A DNA stretch of 64,000 nucleotides from Halopseudomonas maritima (GCF_021545785.1 NZ_CP079801.1:1116001-1180000), one strand, 5' to 3'. Shown: positions 42,492 through 52,015, counted from the first letter of the stretch. The notes: generated from the letters alone by a model not told the origin. Program-made: numbers and translations.

Positions 42492-44330
42492 ATGAAAAAG
42501 AACCTGCCCATCGCCCTGTGTTTCAGCCTGATCGCCCTGCTGGCATGGCAGCTTGGCGGCCAGGTTGGCTATCGCCAGCTGGAACAGCACGGGCGCGATG
42601 AAGCCTTCCGCTACAGCCAGCTGATCAGCAACGAGATCAAACGCTACGAACCTATTGTGGCGCTGGCCGCGCAGCACCCGCAGCTACGCCAGGCGCTGAA
42701 CAGCCCGGAGCAGCCGCACCTTATCGATGCTGCCAACAGCATCATGCAGACCATGGCGACCATCGTTGCCAGCTCTGATGTCTACCTGATGGACGCCAGT
42801 GGCCACACCATCGCCGCCAGCAACTATCAGCAGAGCGCCAACTTCATCGGCCGCAACTTCGCCTTTCGCCCTTACTTTCGCCGCGCCATGGCCAACCCGC
42901 GTGCCCCGGCCTTCTACTTCGCCCTCGGCATCACCTCACAGGTGCGCGGACTGTACTTTGCCCAGGCGGTGATGCCCGATGATGGCAGCGACCAGCCCAT
43001 CGGCGTGATCACCATGAAGGTGCAAGTCACGACACTGGAGCAGCAGTGGCAGCGGCCCGACGCGGCACGTGGCAGCGAGATGCTGATTACCGACGCCCAG
43101 GGCGTCAGCTTTCTTGCCAGCCGCCCCGACTGGCGCTACCGCAGTATCAAGCCCATGGACAGCTGGCTGCAGCGCCAACTGGTTGAGGAGCAGCGCTACG
43201 ACCGCCAGGCCATCACGCCGCTGCTTACCAACGCCCTACCAACACCCTGGGGCATCGACGCCGAGTACCTGATGATCGTCGAGCAACAGGAGCAACACAG
43301 TTACCTCAGCGTCAGCCTGCCCCTACCCGCCGAAGACTGGACCCTGCGCGTGCTGAGCGATACCCGCCCGGTATTCTGGACCCGCATCCTGTTTCTGCTG
43401 GTCAGTTGCCTGCTGTTCGCCGGCCTGCTACTGACCTGGCTATACCTGCGCGAGCGCCACCGCCGAGAAGCGGAATTGGCCGAGCGCAGCACCGTGCTGG
43501 AACAGCGCGTGGCCGAGCGCACCGCCGACCTGGAAGCGTCCAATCAGCAATTATTGGCCGAGATCAGCGAGCGCGAACGCGCCGAGGCCGAGCTAAAGGC
43601 CGCCCAGCAGGAGTTGATTCAGGCCGCCAAACTGGCCGTGCTCGGACAAATGTCTGCCGGCCTGAACCACGAACTGAACCAACCGCTGACCGCTATTCAG
43701 GCCTACGCCCGCAATAGCCAGCGCTTTCTGCAGCGCGGCGAGCAGGAGACCGTCGCGGCCAATCTGGGCGAGATAGCCAACCTGTGCGACACCATGGCCG
43801 AGCTGACCCGGCAGTTCAAAGTCTTCGCCCGCAAGTCTGCCGGTCTGCCCTCCCAAGTTGATCTGCGCCAACCCATCGACGCCGCCCTCAAGATTATCCG
43901 CGCCCAGGACAGCAGTCGCGGCATCCAGATTGATTGGCAGCGACCAGTGCAGCCCGTCACGGTGCACGGTGAACTGATCCGCATCGAGCAAGTATTGGTC
44001 AATCTGATTGCCAACGCCGTACACGCGGTCGAGGCCATGCCCGACGGCCAGATAAGCCTGGAAATCCAGCAGGACGACGGGCAGATTACCTGCCATGTAC
44101 GTGATAATGGCCCCGGCCTGCCGGCAGACAGCGAGCAGCTGTTCGAGCCCTTCTACACCACTAAATCGATGAAGCAGGGCCTTGGCCTGGGGCTGTCGAT
44201 TTCGCGGCAGATCATGGATGCCCTCGGCGGCAGACTGACCGGCCAGAACCGTCGCGACACTCGCGGCGCCGACTTTATCCTGCGCTTTCAGCCACCACGC
44301 AGCGCAGCGCAACCCGCGGAGCGGTCATGA
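42492..44330 (+). CDS. DctB-like sensor histidine kinase
   Basis: A 612-residue kinase. Transmembrane helices at about 5-25 and 295-318 flank a dCache-type periplasmic sensor containing RNFAFRPYFRRAM and VRGLYFAQAVM, as in DctB. A coiled coil follows (about 325-380, Glu/Arg rich). H-box LNHELNQPLTAIQAYARNSQ, N-box QVLVNLIANAVHAVEAMPDG and G-boxes CHVRDNGPGLPADS and QGLGLGLSISRQI are intact. The substrate of the adjacent TRAP transporter is its likely signal. Overlaps the regulator gene by 4 bp. Confidence 0.92.
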   Translation: MKKNLPIALCFSLIALLAWQLGGQVGYRQLEQHGRDEAFRYSQLISNEIKRYEPIVALAAQHPQLRQALNSPEQPHLIDAANSIMQTMATIVASSDVYLMDASGHTIAASNYQQSANFIGRNFAFRPYFRRAMANPRAPAFYFALGITSQVRGLYFAQAVMPDDGSDQPIGVITMKVQVTTLEQQWQRPDAARGSEMLITDAQGVSFLASRPDWRYRSIKPMDSWLQRQLVEEQRYDRQAITPLLTNALPTPWGIDAEYLMIVEQQEQHSYLSVSLPLPAEDWTLRVLSDTRPVFWTRILFLLVSCLLFAGLLLTWLYLRERHRREAELAERSTVLEQRVAERTADLEASNQQLLAEISERERAEAELKAAQQELIQAAKLAVLGQMSAGLNHELNQPLTAIQAYARNSQRFLQRGEQETVAANLGEIANLCDTMAELTRQFKVFARKSAGLPSQVDLRQPIDAALKIIRAQDSSRGIQIDWQRPVQPVTVHGELIRIEQVLVNLIANAVHAVEAMPDGQISLEIQQDDGQITCHVRDNGPGLPADSEQLFEPFYTTKSMKQGLGLGLSISRQIMDALGGRLTGQNRRDTRGADFILRFQPPRSAAQPAERS

Positions 44331-45679
44331 GTGAGCCGGTGATTTTCTTTATCGACGACGAGGCCACTATTCGCCAGGCCATCACCCAAACCCTGGCGCT
44401 GGAAGACCTGCCGGTGCGCGCCTTTGCCGACGGCCCCAGCGCCCTGGCCGAGCTTACCCCCGACTTCCCCGGCATCATCCTGTGTGATTACCACATGCCC
44501 GGCATGGACGGCTTGGCCGTGCTACAGGCCGTGCAAGCCTGCGACGATAGTATTCCGCTGATCATCCTCACCGGCCAGGGCGACATCAGCACCGCCGTGG
44601 CCGCCATGCGCCAGGGTGCCTACGACTTTATTGAAAAGCCCTTTCACCACGACGGCCTGATCGAGATTCTCAAGCGCGCCATGGACAAACGGGCGCTGGC
44701 CCTGGAGAACCGACGGCTCAAGGCCCAGCTGCGCGTGCTGGCGCGTCCCGGCCCGCGCCTACTGGGCAGCTCCAGCAGCATGCAGGCGCTGCTCGCACTG
44801 CTCGACCCGCTGCTCGGCACCGCCGCCGATATTCTGCTGTACGGCGAAACCGGCGCCGGCAAGGATGCCATCGCCCGCTACATTCACGAAAACAGCCCGC
44901 GCAGCGAACACAACTTTGTGGCCATCAACTGCGGCGCGGTGCCAGAGAACCTGATCGAAAGCGAGCTGTTTGGCCACGAGGCCGGTGCTTTCACCGGGGC
45001 AGACAAGCGCCGCATCGGCAAGTTTGAACACGCCCACAAAGGCACCCTGTTTCTCGATGAACTGGAAAGCATGCCGCTAAACCTGCAGGTGCGGCTGTTG
45101 CGGGTGCTGGAGGAACGCAAGATCGAACGCCTGGGCAGCAACCAGTCCATCCCGGTGGACGTGCGCGTGATCGCCGCCAGCAAATCCGACCTCAAGGCGC
45201 TGAGCGATGCGGGTGACTTTCGCGCCGACCTGTTCTATCGACTGAATGTCTTGCGCATCAATATTCCGCCGCTGCGCGAGCGCCGGCAGGACGTCCCGTT
45301 GCTGTTTCACCACTTTGCGCTGATCGCCGCCTCGCGTTACGACCGCGAGATCATCCCCTTGGACGCCAGCCAGGCCGCCGCCCTGATGCAGCATGACTGG
45401 CCCGGCAACGTGCGCGAGCTGCGTAACCTGGCCGAGCGCTACGTGCTGATGGGCGCCGCCGCACTCAATGACCCGGACAGCCCACAATTACCGGCGGCCG
45501 GAAGCCAGCAGACGCTGGCAGAAATGGTCGACACCTACGAACGCAGCCTGATCGCCAACGCCCTGAACGCCTGCAATGGCAGCATCAAACAGGTCATGAT
45601 GCAGCTGGGCCTGGCACGTAAAACCCTGTACGACAAGATGAAACGCCACGGCCTGGACAAGGCCGACTACAAGGACTGA
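44327..45679 (+). CDS. DctD-like sigma-54 response regulator
   Basis: A 450-residue activator. Receiver (1-120) with IDDEATIR and Asp in GIILCDYHMPGMDGL. The AAA+ domain (about 145-370) has Walker A YGETGAGKDAIARYIHEN, the sigma-54 contact loop GAFTGADKR, Walker B GTLFLDELESMPLNLQVRLL and sensor II-region WPGNVRELRNLAERYV. The C-terminal Fis-type helix-turn-helix is NGSIKQVMMQLGLARKTLYD. Probably acts at the tandem dyads 38976-39028 to activate the TRAP promoter. Confidence 0.93.
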   Translation: MSEPVIFFIDDEATIRQAITQTLALEDLPVRAFADGPSALAELTPDFPGIILCDYHMPGMDGLAVLQAVQACDDSIPLIILTGQGDISTAVAAMRQGAYDFIEKPFHHDGLIEILKRAMDKRALALENRRLKAQLRVLARPGPRLLGSSSSMQALLALLDPLLGTAADILLYGETGAGKDAIARYIHENSPRSEHNFVAINCGAVPENLIESELFGHEAGAFTGADKRRIGKFEHAHKGTLFLDELESMPLNLQVRLLRVLEERKIERLGSNQSIPVDVRVIAASKSDLKALSDAGDFRADLFYRLNVLRINIPPLRERRQDVPLLFHHFALIAASRYDREIIPLDASQAAALMQHDWPGNVRELRNLAERYVLMGAAALNDPDSPQLPAAGSQQTLAEMVDTYERSLIANALNACNGSIKQVMMQLGLARKTLYDKMKRHGLDKADYKD

Positions 45680-45931
45680 ACACCGCCCCCCCCCAGGGCG
45701 GACACAGCGAAGCCCTGTCCACGCAGCAGGCCCAGGCTGCGTCACCAGCGAACGCGCCCACTGCGCGGTCAACATCGCCTCGGGCCAGTCGCCCCCCGAT
45801 AAAACCGCCAACACAGGCGTCTGCATCATTTATGGGTCAGTATTCACCGGCGCCCCACCCCTTGCCATGTTCAAACAGTTGTTCGACACTGGCTGCCTTT
45901 TTTCATCCGCACACAAACAAGGGGACAACCC

Positions 45932-46837
<906 letters not shown>

Positions 46838-46920
46838 CGGCTCGCTTCTGGAGCGGCAAGCTTTAAGCCTTAAGCTGCAAGCTAGAAGCTAACGGCAAAA
46901 GCGCTGCCCGATGTTAAAAA

Positions 46921-46950
46921 GCCCGCCCCTGGGTTCAGGGGCGGGCTTTT
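46921..46950 (+). terminator. terminator of the SDR gene
   Basis: GCCCGCCCCT-N6-AGGGGCGGGC followed by TTTTTGTTTT: a strong intrinsic terminator 83 bp after the stop. It marks the edge of the AT-richer island that follows. Confidence 0.92.
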
Positions 46951-47046
46951 TGTTTTACGGATGCCCCTGAAGCCAAAAGTAGGGCGAGGGTCTGTACATG
47001 CGGAGCCTTCAATGTATCGCCTACCCCCTCACCAAATGATTTGCCC

Positions 47047-48111
47047 TTAGAGTCGAGAAAATTGCCGCTCAAAGGGGCACCATGACAGAGTCTTAGCGCT
47101 CTCATTTGCGGGGCTGGGATCGCTATCAGGAAAAGCCAATGCATGGATAGCGGTGGACGCTATAACGCCGGATATCTCAACATTCATGGGGCCGAAACTT
47201 GGACCAATAAAGCCGGGGGACCGCTTCCATTCCACCTTCTCTAAAGTCTCGACTTTTGGCTGCTCGCAGTTAGAGCTCAAAACTTTGACTGCTGCGCGAT
47301 TATGATAGTAGCCGCATGATAGGGCTAAAAAACTATCCCGACTTGCCAGTCTACCAAGCTCTACCTCAGCAACACCTAGAGGTTCGTCTGCCGAAAGCAG
47401 CGCAACATCCACTCCGACGGTAAGCTCCTTCAAACTCTCGTCATCAACACGATTAGCGCATACTTCGACATCGACATGCGGAAATCTCGCGAGAATACAC
47501 TGCTTAAGCACTTCCACTTTCAATGAGCCGACATCTTTTCTCGACCACATAAACTGCCTATTCAGGTTACTTAACTCTACAGAGTCAGGATCAACCAGTA
47601 CAATTTTCTGCACTCCAGAACCAGCCAGTTGCAGTGCCGTCAGGGAGCCAATTCCTCCGCAACCAATTATTAAAGCTTTAGCAGATCGAATCCGCTTAAA
47701 TGCATCTATCACCTCGTCACACGTCTTAGCAATACAGCAAAAATAGGATGCGGTTCGACTTGACACTTCATCATTCAGAAGCGCCTGCACTTCTTGGATT
47801 TCCGACTCGCCACCAAAAAGTATGGAGTTCGATTTCAACAACGCTGCAAACTTTGCCTCACGCGCGCCCCCACTATCAACGGAGACAACACCTGAAATAC
47901 CGCCGAGAACGTACTTTTGATTTTGGGTGATGCCTTCAACGGTAGCAGGCCTAATAACACCCAGCGCAACATCCCCCACATAAACAACGGAGTTTTGAAT
48001 ACGCTCCGCGCCACATGAGACATCCTCAAATAGTGAAGCCATATTATTCCCACCAAATACAGGTGTGCCAACACTCGCACAACCCGAATTAATTGCCAAA
48101 CCCCAAAGCAT
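47047..48111 (-). CDS. MccB-like ThiF/E1-family adenylyltransferase
   Basis: A 354-residue E1-like enzyme. The Rossmann loop GCGGIG is at residues 150-155, acidic residues at VLVDPDSVEL (171-180), and the arginine-bearing SNLNRQFMWSRKDVGSLKVE at 181-200. LLSADEP (238-244) and CGYYHNRAAVKV (266-277) resemble VVSADHP and AGYVNDIAVF of E. coli microcin C MccB, unlike the DGTDNF of MoeB/ThiF. MccB converts a C-terminal Asn to an aminoacyl-phosphoramidate of AMP. The Cys4 zinc site of MccB is absent. The gene is 108 bp downstream of a peptide gene ending in Asn, in an AT-richer block. No clear ribosome-binding site before ATG 48111; the true start may differ. Confidence 0.75.
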   Translation of the reverse strand: MLWGLAINSGCASVGTPVFGGNNMASLFEDVSCGAERIQNSVVYVGDVALGVIRPATVEGITQNQKYVLGGISGVVSVDSGGAREAKFAALLKSNSILFGGESEIQEVQALLNDEVSSRTASYFCCIAKTCDEVIDAFKRIRSAKALIIGCGGIGSLTALQLAGSGVQKIVLVDPDSVELSNLNRQFMWSRKDVGSLKVEVLKQCILARFPHVDVEVCANRVDDESLKELTVGVDVALLSADEPLGVAEVELGRLASRDSFLALSCGYYHNRAAVKVLSSNCEQPKVETLEKVEWKRSPGFIGPSFGPMNVEISGVIASTAIHALAFPDSDPSPANESAKTLSWCPFERQFSRL

Positions 48112-48219
48112 GAAACATCAGAAAACAGCCCACTCAAATAAAGATGCTCTTCATCAGACACAGCCACATTAGGGCACAGCAACGTATTCGACAGACGTCC
48201 CTGTCCGCCGAAAACTCAC

Positions 48220-48444
48220 TTAATTACACATTGGACTAGGAAAATAATTAGCACATTTCGACCAAGCTACTTCCTGAGCCTCCTCAACATCTTCCTGCTG
48301 GAGACTAAAGAAAGGGGTTTCCAGCTGGACATCTCCCTCAGTCAGAACTTGATCGACATCAGCCAAAGGCACGCTACCGGACATCGCCGCAGCATGGGCA
48401 GAAATCAACAATGACGCAGCAATAGAAATAGTCTTGATTGACAT
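48220..48444 (-). CDS. candidate MccA-like precursor peptide ending in Asn
   Basis: A 74-residue protein with GGAGA 6 bases before the ATG. Residues 1-20 (MSIKTISIAASLLISAHAAA) look like a Sec signal peptide with an AHA/AAA cleavage site. The middle is acidic, the C-terminus is WSKCANYFPSPMCN with Cys64, Cys73 and terminal Asn74, read as AAT directly before TAA. A terminal Asn is the residue MccB-type enzymes modify. It is cotranscribed with the MccB-like gene. That it is the substrate is inference; E. coli MccA is only seven residues and has no leader. Alternative: an unrelated small secreted protein. Confidence 0.55.
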   Translation of the reverse strand: MSIKTISIAASLLISAHAAAMSGSVPLADVDQVLTEGDVQLETPFFSLQQEDVEEAQEVAWSKCANYFPSPMCN

Positions 48445-48623
48445 GTTTTCTCTCCATGAAAATTGAAATCAACAATTACCTGTGAGAACGCCTGAATTCA
48501 GCTCACCACGAAACAGTACCAACTGCTAATGCGAACCACAAGCATTTACATTGTATTTTTTTATGCCAGAATGGACAGAGACCCTACGCACCCATGCTTG
48601 AGAACAAGTAAAGGCGAAACTTA

Positions 48624-49085
48624 ATGAAAAAATGCATTTTTTGCGACATAGCTCACAAAACAAGCCCTGCGCACAAAGTATGGGAGGACGAGGACCACCT
48701 AGCGTTCCTTTCGATATACCCCAACACCGAAGGGGTAACCGTGGTGATACCTAAAAAACACTATCCCAGCTATGCGTTTGCGGTGCCCGAAGATGTTTTA
48801 GTCAAGCTCATACAAGCATCAAGACAAGTCGCTCTACTGTTAGATAGCGCTCTCGAAAACGTCGCCAGGACGGGGCTCGTCTTAGAAGGCTATGGAGTGG
48901 ACCATTTACATGCAAAACTATTTCCAATGCATAACACAGGAAAAGACAGCACTTTTAAACTGATAAAGTCAGATGTGGAAAAATTCTTTGACAAATATGA
49001 AGGCTACTTATCATCCCACGACGGAAAAAGAGCAGACGAAGATGCGCTGGCGTCGCTTGCGGCTTACATTAGAAGCTGCTCTTAG
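48624..49085 (+). CDS. HIT-family hydrolase, possible MccH-like phosphoramidase
   Basis: A 153-residue histidine-triad protein. Cys4 and Cys7 (CIFC) with His46 and His94 could form the HIT zinc site. The core is VIPKKHYPSYAF and the triad region GVDHLHAKLFPMH (92-103), in which His94 and the nucleophile-position His96 are kept but the third His is Lys98. Ends YLSSHDGKRADEDALASLA. HIT enzymes cleave nucleoside phosphoramidates, and some give resistance to microcin C-type compounds by hydrolysing the P-N bond. Divergent from the peptide/MccB pair; self-immunity is an attractive inference. This HIT subtype also exists as a stand-alone protein. Confidence 0.75.
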   Translation: MKKCIFCDIAHKTSPAHKVWEDEDHLAFLSIYPNTEGVTVVIPKKHYPSYAFAVPEDVLVKLIQASRQVALLLDSALENVARTGLVLEGYGVDHLHAKLFPMHNTGKDSTFKLIKSDVEKFFDKYEGYLSSHDGKRADEDALASLAAYIRSCS

Positions 49086-49508
49086 ACTCAGAAAACCTGC
49101 ACCCACCAAGCATACAGATCGAGTAGGCGCTGGGTATCGGCACTACATTCGCTCGCGCCCTGCGCAGCCGGCTCTGACTGCCTACTTCGATGAAGTCTTA
49201 TGTTAGTGACATGCGGTAGTTATTCATCTCCGCAGACGAGCTCGCATTGGTAGTCTTATAATATAGGCTAAGCGTTTTAACACTATATCGTACTCCCTAA
49301 GGTGTACAGATCAAGGACGCACTCAACAGCGTTCGTTGACGTCTGTGCCTGGATGGGCAGCAAGCAAATCCGTACATGATCGCGACTTTCTTAGCTCACC
49401 AAGTGCCCATCTTACAACTCCCAAGCAAGTTCTCACCCGACGCGAGCCTACTAGCCTGGCATCGCGAACATTGCTTTGTAGGTGAGCCACTTTGAAAAGC
49501 AGCCACCA
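49086..49508. other. non-coding tail of the AT-richer island
   Basis: About 420 bp without a credible frame, between the HIT gene and a conserved-looking membrane protein gene. Composition shifts gradually back to the GC-rich background. I see no terminal repeats or integrase remnant. Confidence 0.5.
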
Positions 49509-50258
49509 TTAGCCACGCGCTGTAGCCCGCATAGCACTTCGCCGCTTCAACGCCGCCACAATCGCCCGCCCCGGCCACACCGAGCGCCACGTCATCACAT
49601 ACGCCCCGTACAGGGTGAGTGAACGCTTGCCGTCTGCATCAATTGCCGGCCTCACCAGTCCTTTGGCCAACAGCGCCTCAGACTCTTCACGCAGAAAAGC
49701 GGTGATCTCGGCAAAGCCTTGCTCCGCCTGATAGTCAACTACCTGCAAATCGCCCTTCAGGCGCTGCCGCAGCTGCGCGTGCAAGGGCAGCAGTTGCTCG
49801 ACAACCATAACCTTGGGGAACTGGAAGCTCTGTTTTATGGGTAACTCGGGGTAGGCTTCCGGCCGGCTGCTGTTGGATACGTTCAGCCAGCAGCCGTCAG
49901 CGAATTTCTGCGAGAACTCGCAGTAGGTGAGATCCGGCTGATTGGTTGCACTGATGCCGACCACAGTCCCGGCCAGTTTCAATTGCTCGTGCCAGTAGAC
50001 GCGAAACCAGGTATCGGTGTGGCTATCGTGCAACGAAGAGTTGCCTACCACGACGAACCCGGCATCTATCATCTGCTCGTCAAAGTAGGGGACGCCCTCG
50101 GTGCAACGCTCGAAAAAGTCGTCGTCGCTGACCAACTCAAACTGGACGATGGTGGGGATTTTCTGGGTGCGCCAGACAATGAAGGGGCCGACGATATTCA
50201 TAAACAGCGGCCCGATCAGCACCAGTCCGACCAGCCCCCAAAACGCGATTTCAAGCAT
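49509..50258 (-). CDS. membrane-anchored protein of unknown function
   Basis: A 249-residue protein with one strong N-terminal hydrophobic segment (IAFWGLVGLVLIGPLFMNIVG, about 4-24) and a large soluble part containing FERCTEGVPYFDEQMIDAGF, FVVVGNSSLHDSHTDTWFRV and YCEFSQKFADGCWLNVSNSS. The C-terminal region is basic. Not recognised. Composition is that of the chromosome background, so it likely lies outside the island. Confidence 0.6.
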   Translation of the reverse strand: MLEIAFWGLVGLVLIGPLFMNIVGPFIVWRTQKIPTIVQFELVSDDDFFERCTEGVPYFDEQMIDAGFVVVGNSSLHDSHTDTWFRVYWHEQLKLAGTVVGISATNQPDLTYCEFSQKFADGCWLNVSNSSRPEAYPELPIKQSFQFPKVMVVEQLLPLHAQLRQRLKGDLQVVDYQAEQGFAEITAFLREESEALLAKGLVRPAIDADGKRSLTLYGAYVMTWRSVWPGRAIVAALKRRSAMRATARG

Positions 50259-50384
50259 ACGACTCCTTATATGCAGTCTGTGTGTCCTGTCCGGACTGTA
50301 ACAAACCCAAGAGCCGCCAGTGACCCGCTACCGGCCACTCCAGCTGATGGCATATTGAAACTGCGATCTATGCCCCACAGACAA

Positions 50385-50416
50385 AAAACCCCGCGCCATT
50401 ACCGACGCGGGGTTTT
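50385..50416 (-). terminator. speC terminator
   Basis: AAAACCCCGCG / CGCGGGGTTTT with a 10-base loop. Read on the minus strand, a T-run follows (complement of 50383-50388). It is 52 bp downstream of the speC stop. Confidence 0.85.
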
Positions 50417-50467
50417 CTCTTGCAGCTTGAAGCTTACAGCTTGCGGCTGTCTACAGCGCTACGCGCT

Positions 50468-51631
50468 TTAGACGTAAAACGCTTCCAGCGGCGGGAAGCC
50501 GTTGAACTCGATGGCGCTGTAGCTGGTGGTGTAGGCGCCGGTAGAGAGCCAGTACAGGCGGTCGCCGATGGCCAGGTTCAGCGGCAGGCCGTATTTGTAG
50601 TGCTCGTACATGATGTCGGCGCTGTCGCAGGTCGGGCCGGCGATCACGGCTTCTTCCAGTTCGCCCTGCTTTTCGGTCCACAGCGGGAACTTGATGGATT
50701 CGTCCATGGTTTCGATCAGGCCGGAGAACTTGCCCACATCGGTGTACACCCAGCGCTCCAGTGCGGTGTGCGACTTGCGCGACACCAGCACCACTTCACT
50801 GACCAGAATACCGGCGTTGGCGATCAGCGAACGGCCCGGCTCGAGGATGATTTCCGGCAGCTCGTCACCAAAGTCTTCCTGCAGGAAGCGGGTGATTTCT
50901 TCCGCGTAGGTCTGCAGGGTGTTGGTCTTGGTGATGTAGTTGGCCGGGAAGCCGCCGCCCATGTTGATCATCTTCAGGGTGATGCCGTCTTCTTCTTTCA
51001 GACGCTCGAAAATCACCTTCACCTTGGCAATCGCTGCATCCCAGGCGCCGATGTCGCGCTGCTGCGAGCCCACGTGGAAGGAGATACCGTAGGGCTCAAG
51101 GCCCAGCTCCTTGGCCAGTACCAGCAGGTCCATGGCCATGTCGGTCTGGCAGCCGAACTTGCGCGACAGCGGCCAGTCGGCCGTGGTCGAGCCCTCGGTC
51201 AGGATGCGCACATACACCTTGGAACCAGGGGCAGCCTTGGCGATGTTACGCAGGTCAGCCTCGGAATCAGTAGCGTACAGGCGCACACCCTTTTCATAGA
51301 AGGCGCGGATGTGGCGTGCCTTCTTGATGGTGTTGCCAAAGCTGATCTGTTCGGGTTTGACGCCCAGCGCCAGCACCTTCTCCAGCTCATAGATAGAGGC
51401 GATGTCGAAGTTGGAGCCCTTGTTTTTTAGCAGCTCAAGTACTTCGTTGGCCGGGTTGGCCTTAACCGCGTAGTAGACCTTGGCAAAGGGAAAGCCCTCG
51501 ACCAGCTCATCAAAAGCGCGGTCAATGGTTTTCAGGTCAACGACGAGAAAGGGGGTTTCGTGCTGGTCAGCACAGGCCTTGATGCGACCGAAAGTGTCGC
51601 GATCGAAATAATCTTCCAGTTTGATGGACAT
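50468..51631 (-). CDS. speC: ornithine decarboxylase (fold III)
   Basis: A 387-residue PLP enzyme of the alanine-racemase-like fold, the short type used by Pseudomonas for putrescine synthesis. PLP lysine in KVYYAVKANPANEVLELL (about residue 57), FDIASIYELEKVLALGV, GISFHVGSQQRDIGAWDAAI, MGGGFPANY, LEPGRSLIANAG and the active-site cysteine loop AGPTCDSADIMYE. Some homologues also accept lysine. Monocistronic. Confidence 0.95.
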   Translation of the reverse strand: MSIKLEDYFDRDTFGRIKACADQHETPFLVVDLKTIDRAFDELVEGFPFAKVYYAVKANPANEVLELLKNKGSNFDIASIYELEKVLALGVKPEQISFGNTIKKARHIRAFYEKGVRLYATDSEADLRNIAKAAPGSKVYVRILTEGSTTADWPLSRKFGCQTDMAMDLLVLAKELGLEPYGISFHVGSQQRDIGAWDAAIAKVKVIFERLKEEDGITLKMINMGGGFPANYITKTNTLQTYAEEITRFLQEDFGDELPEIILEPGRSLIANAGILVSEVVLVSRKSHTALERWVYTDVGKFSGLIETMDESIKFPLWTEKQGELEEAVIAGPTCDSADIMYEHYKYGLPLNLAIGDRLYWLSTGAYTTSYSAIEFNGFPPLEAFYV

Positions 51632-51986
51632 GGCGTCGGCTCCAAAGCGTTCAGTTCTGGTAACGGACCGTGTGGGGACGAGAGAGGATCAGATATGCAG
51701 GGCAGAGGTGCACGCACGCCCCGCTCGCATGAGCAGGAACCTGCAGTACGCCTTCCGACGGAAGCGACTCTGAACGCTTTCAGCCAACACACAACCCGGG
51801 GGTGCGAACGTCTGATCAGTATCCCCACTTTGGTTCGCCTACTTCCCAAGGCGTGCGCCGAAAGCAATAAGTCCATCCTTATATAGGCGGTCTTGCTGTC
51901 TCGTCGTCAGTACTTGAGCCGTATGGATCGTGCCAGCCTCAACGTTCGGAGCGAACCTTAAGACCAAGCGATCTGGCGGTCAATAG
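51632..51986. other. non-coding region upstream of speC
   Basis: About 355 bp with no gene. It should hold the minus-strand speC promoter and a long leader. A small hairpin CTTCCGACGGAAG occurs near 51750. No known riboswitch motif was recognised. Confidence 0.45.
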
Positions 51987-51987
51987 G

Positions 51988-52015
51988 GAAGCACTGATTA
52001 ATTCCGCATGCCCTC
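51988..52015 (+). repeat. solo copy of the MITE terminal repeat
   Basis: GGAAGCACTGATTAATTCC followed by GCATGCCCT, nearly identical to the ends of the element at 9174-9335. It is preceded by ATAG. No partner end nearby. Confidence 0.7.

Noticed and set aside
46854..46895. AAGCTT-rich tract and a similar one at about 50418-50450 as a repeat element
   Set aside because: Low-complexity AGCTT/AAGCT tracts are common downstream of pseudomonad genes; no defined boundaries.
48190..48205. Hairpin GACAG-N6-CTGTC between the peptide and MccB-like genes as an attenuator like that of the E. coli mcc operon
   Set aside because: Stem of only five pairs and no T-run; too weak to claim.
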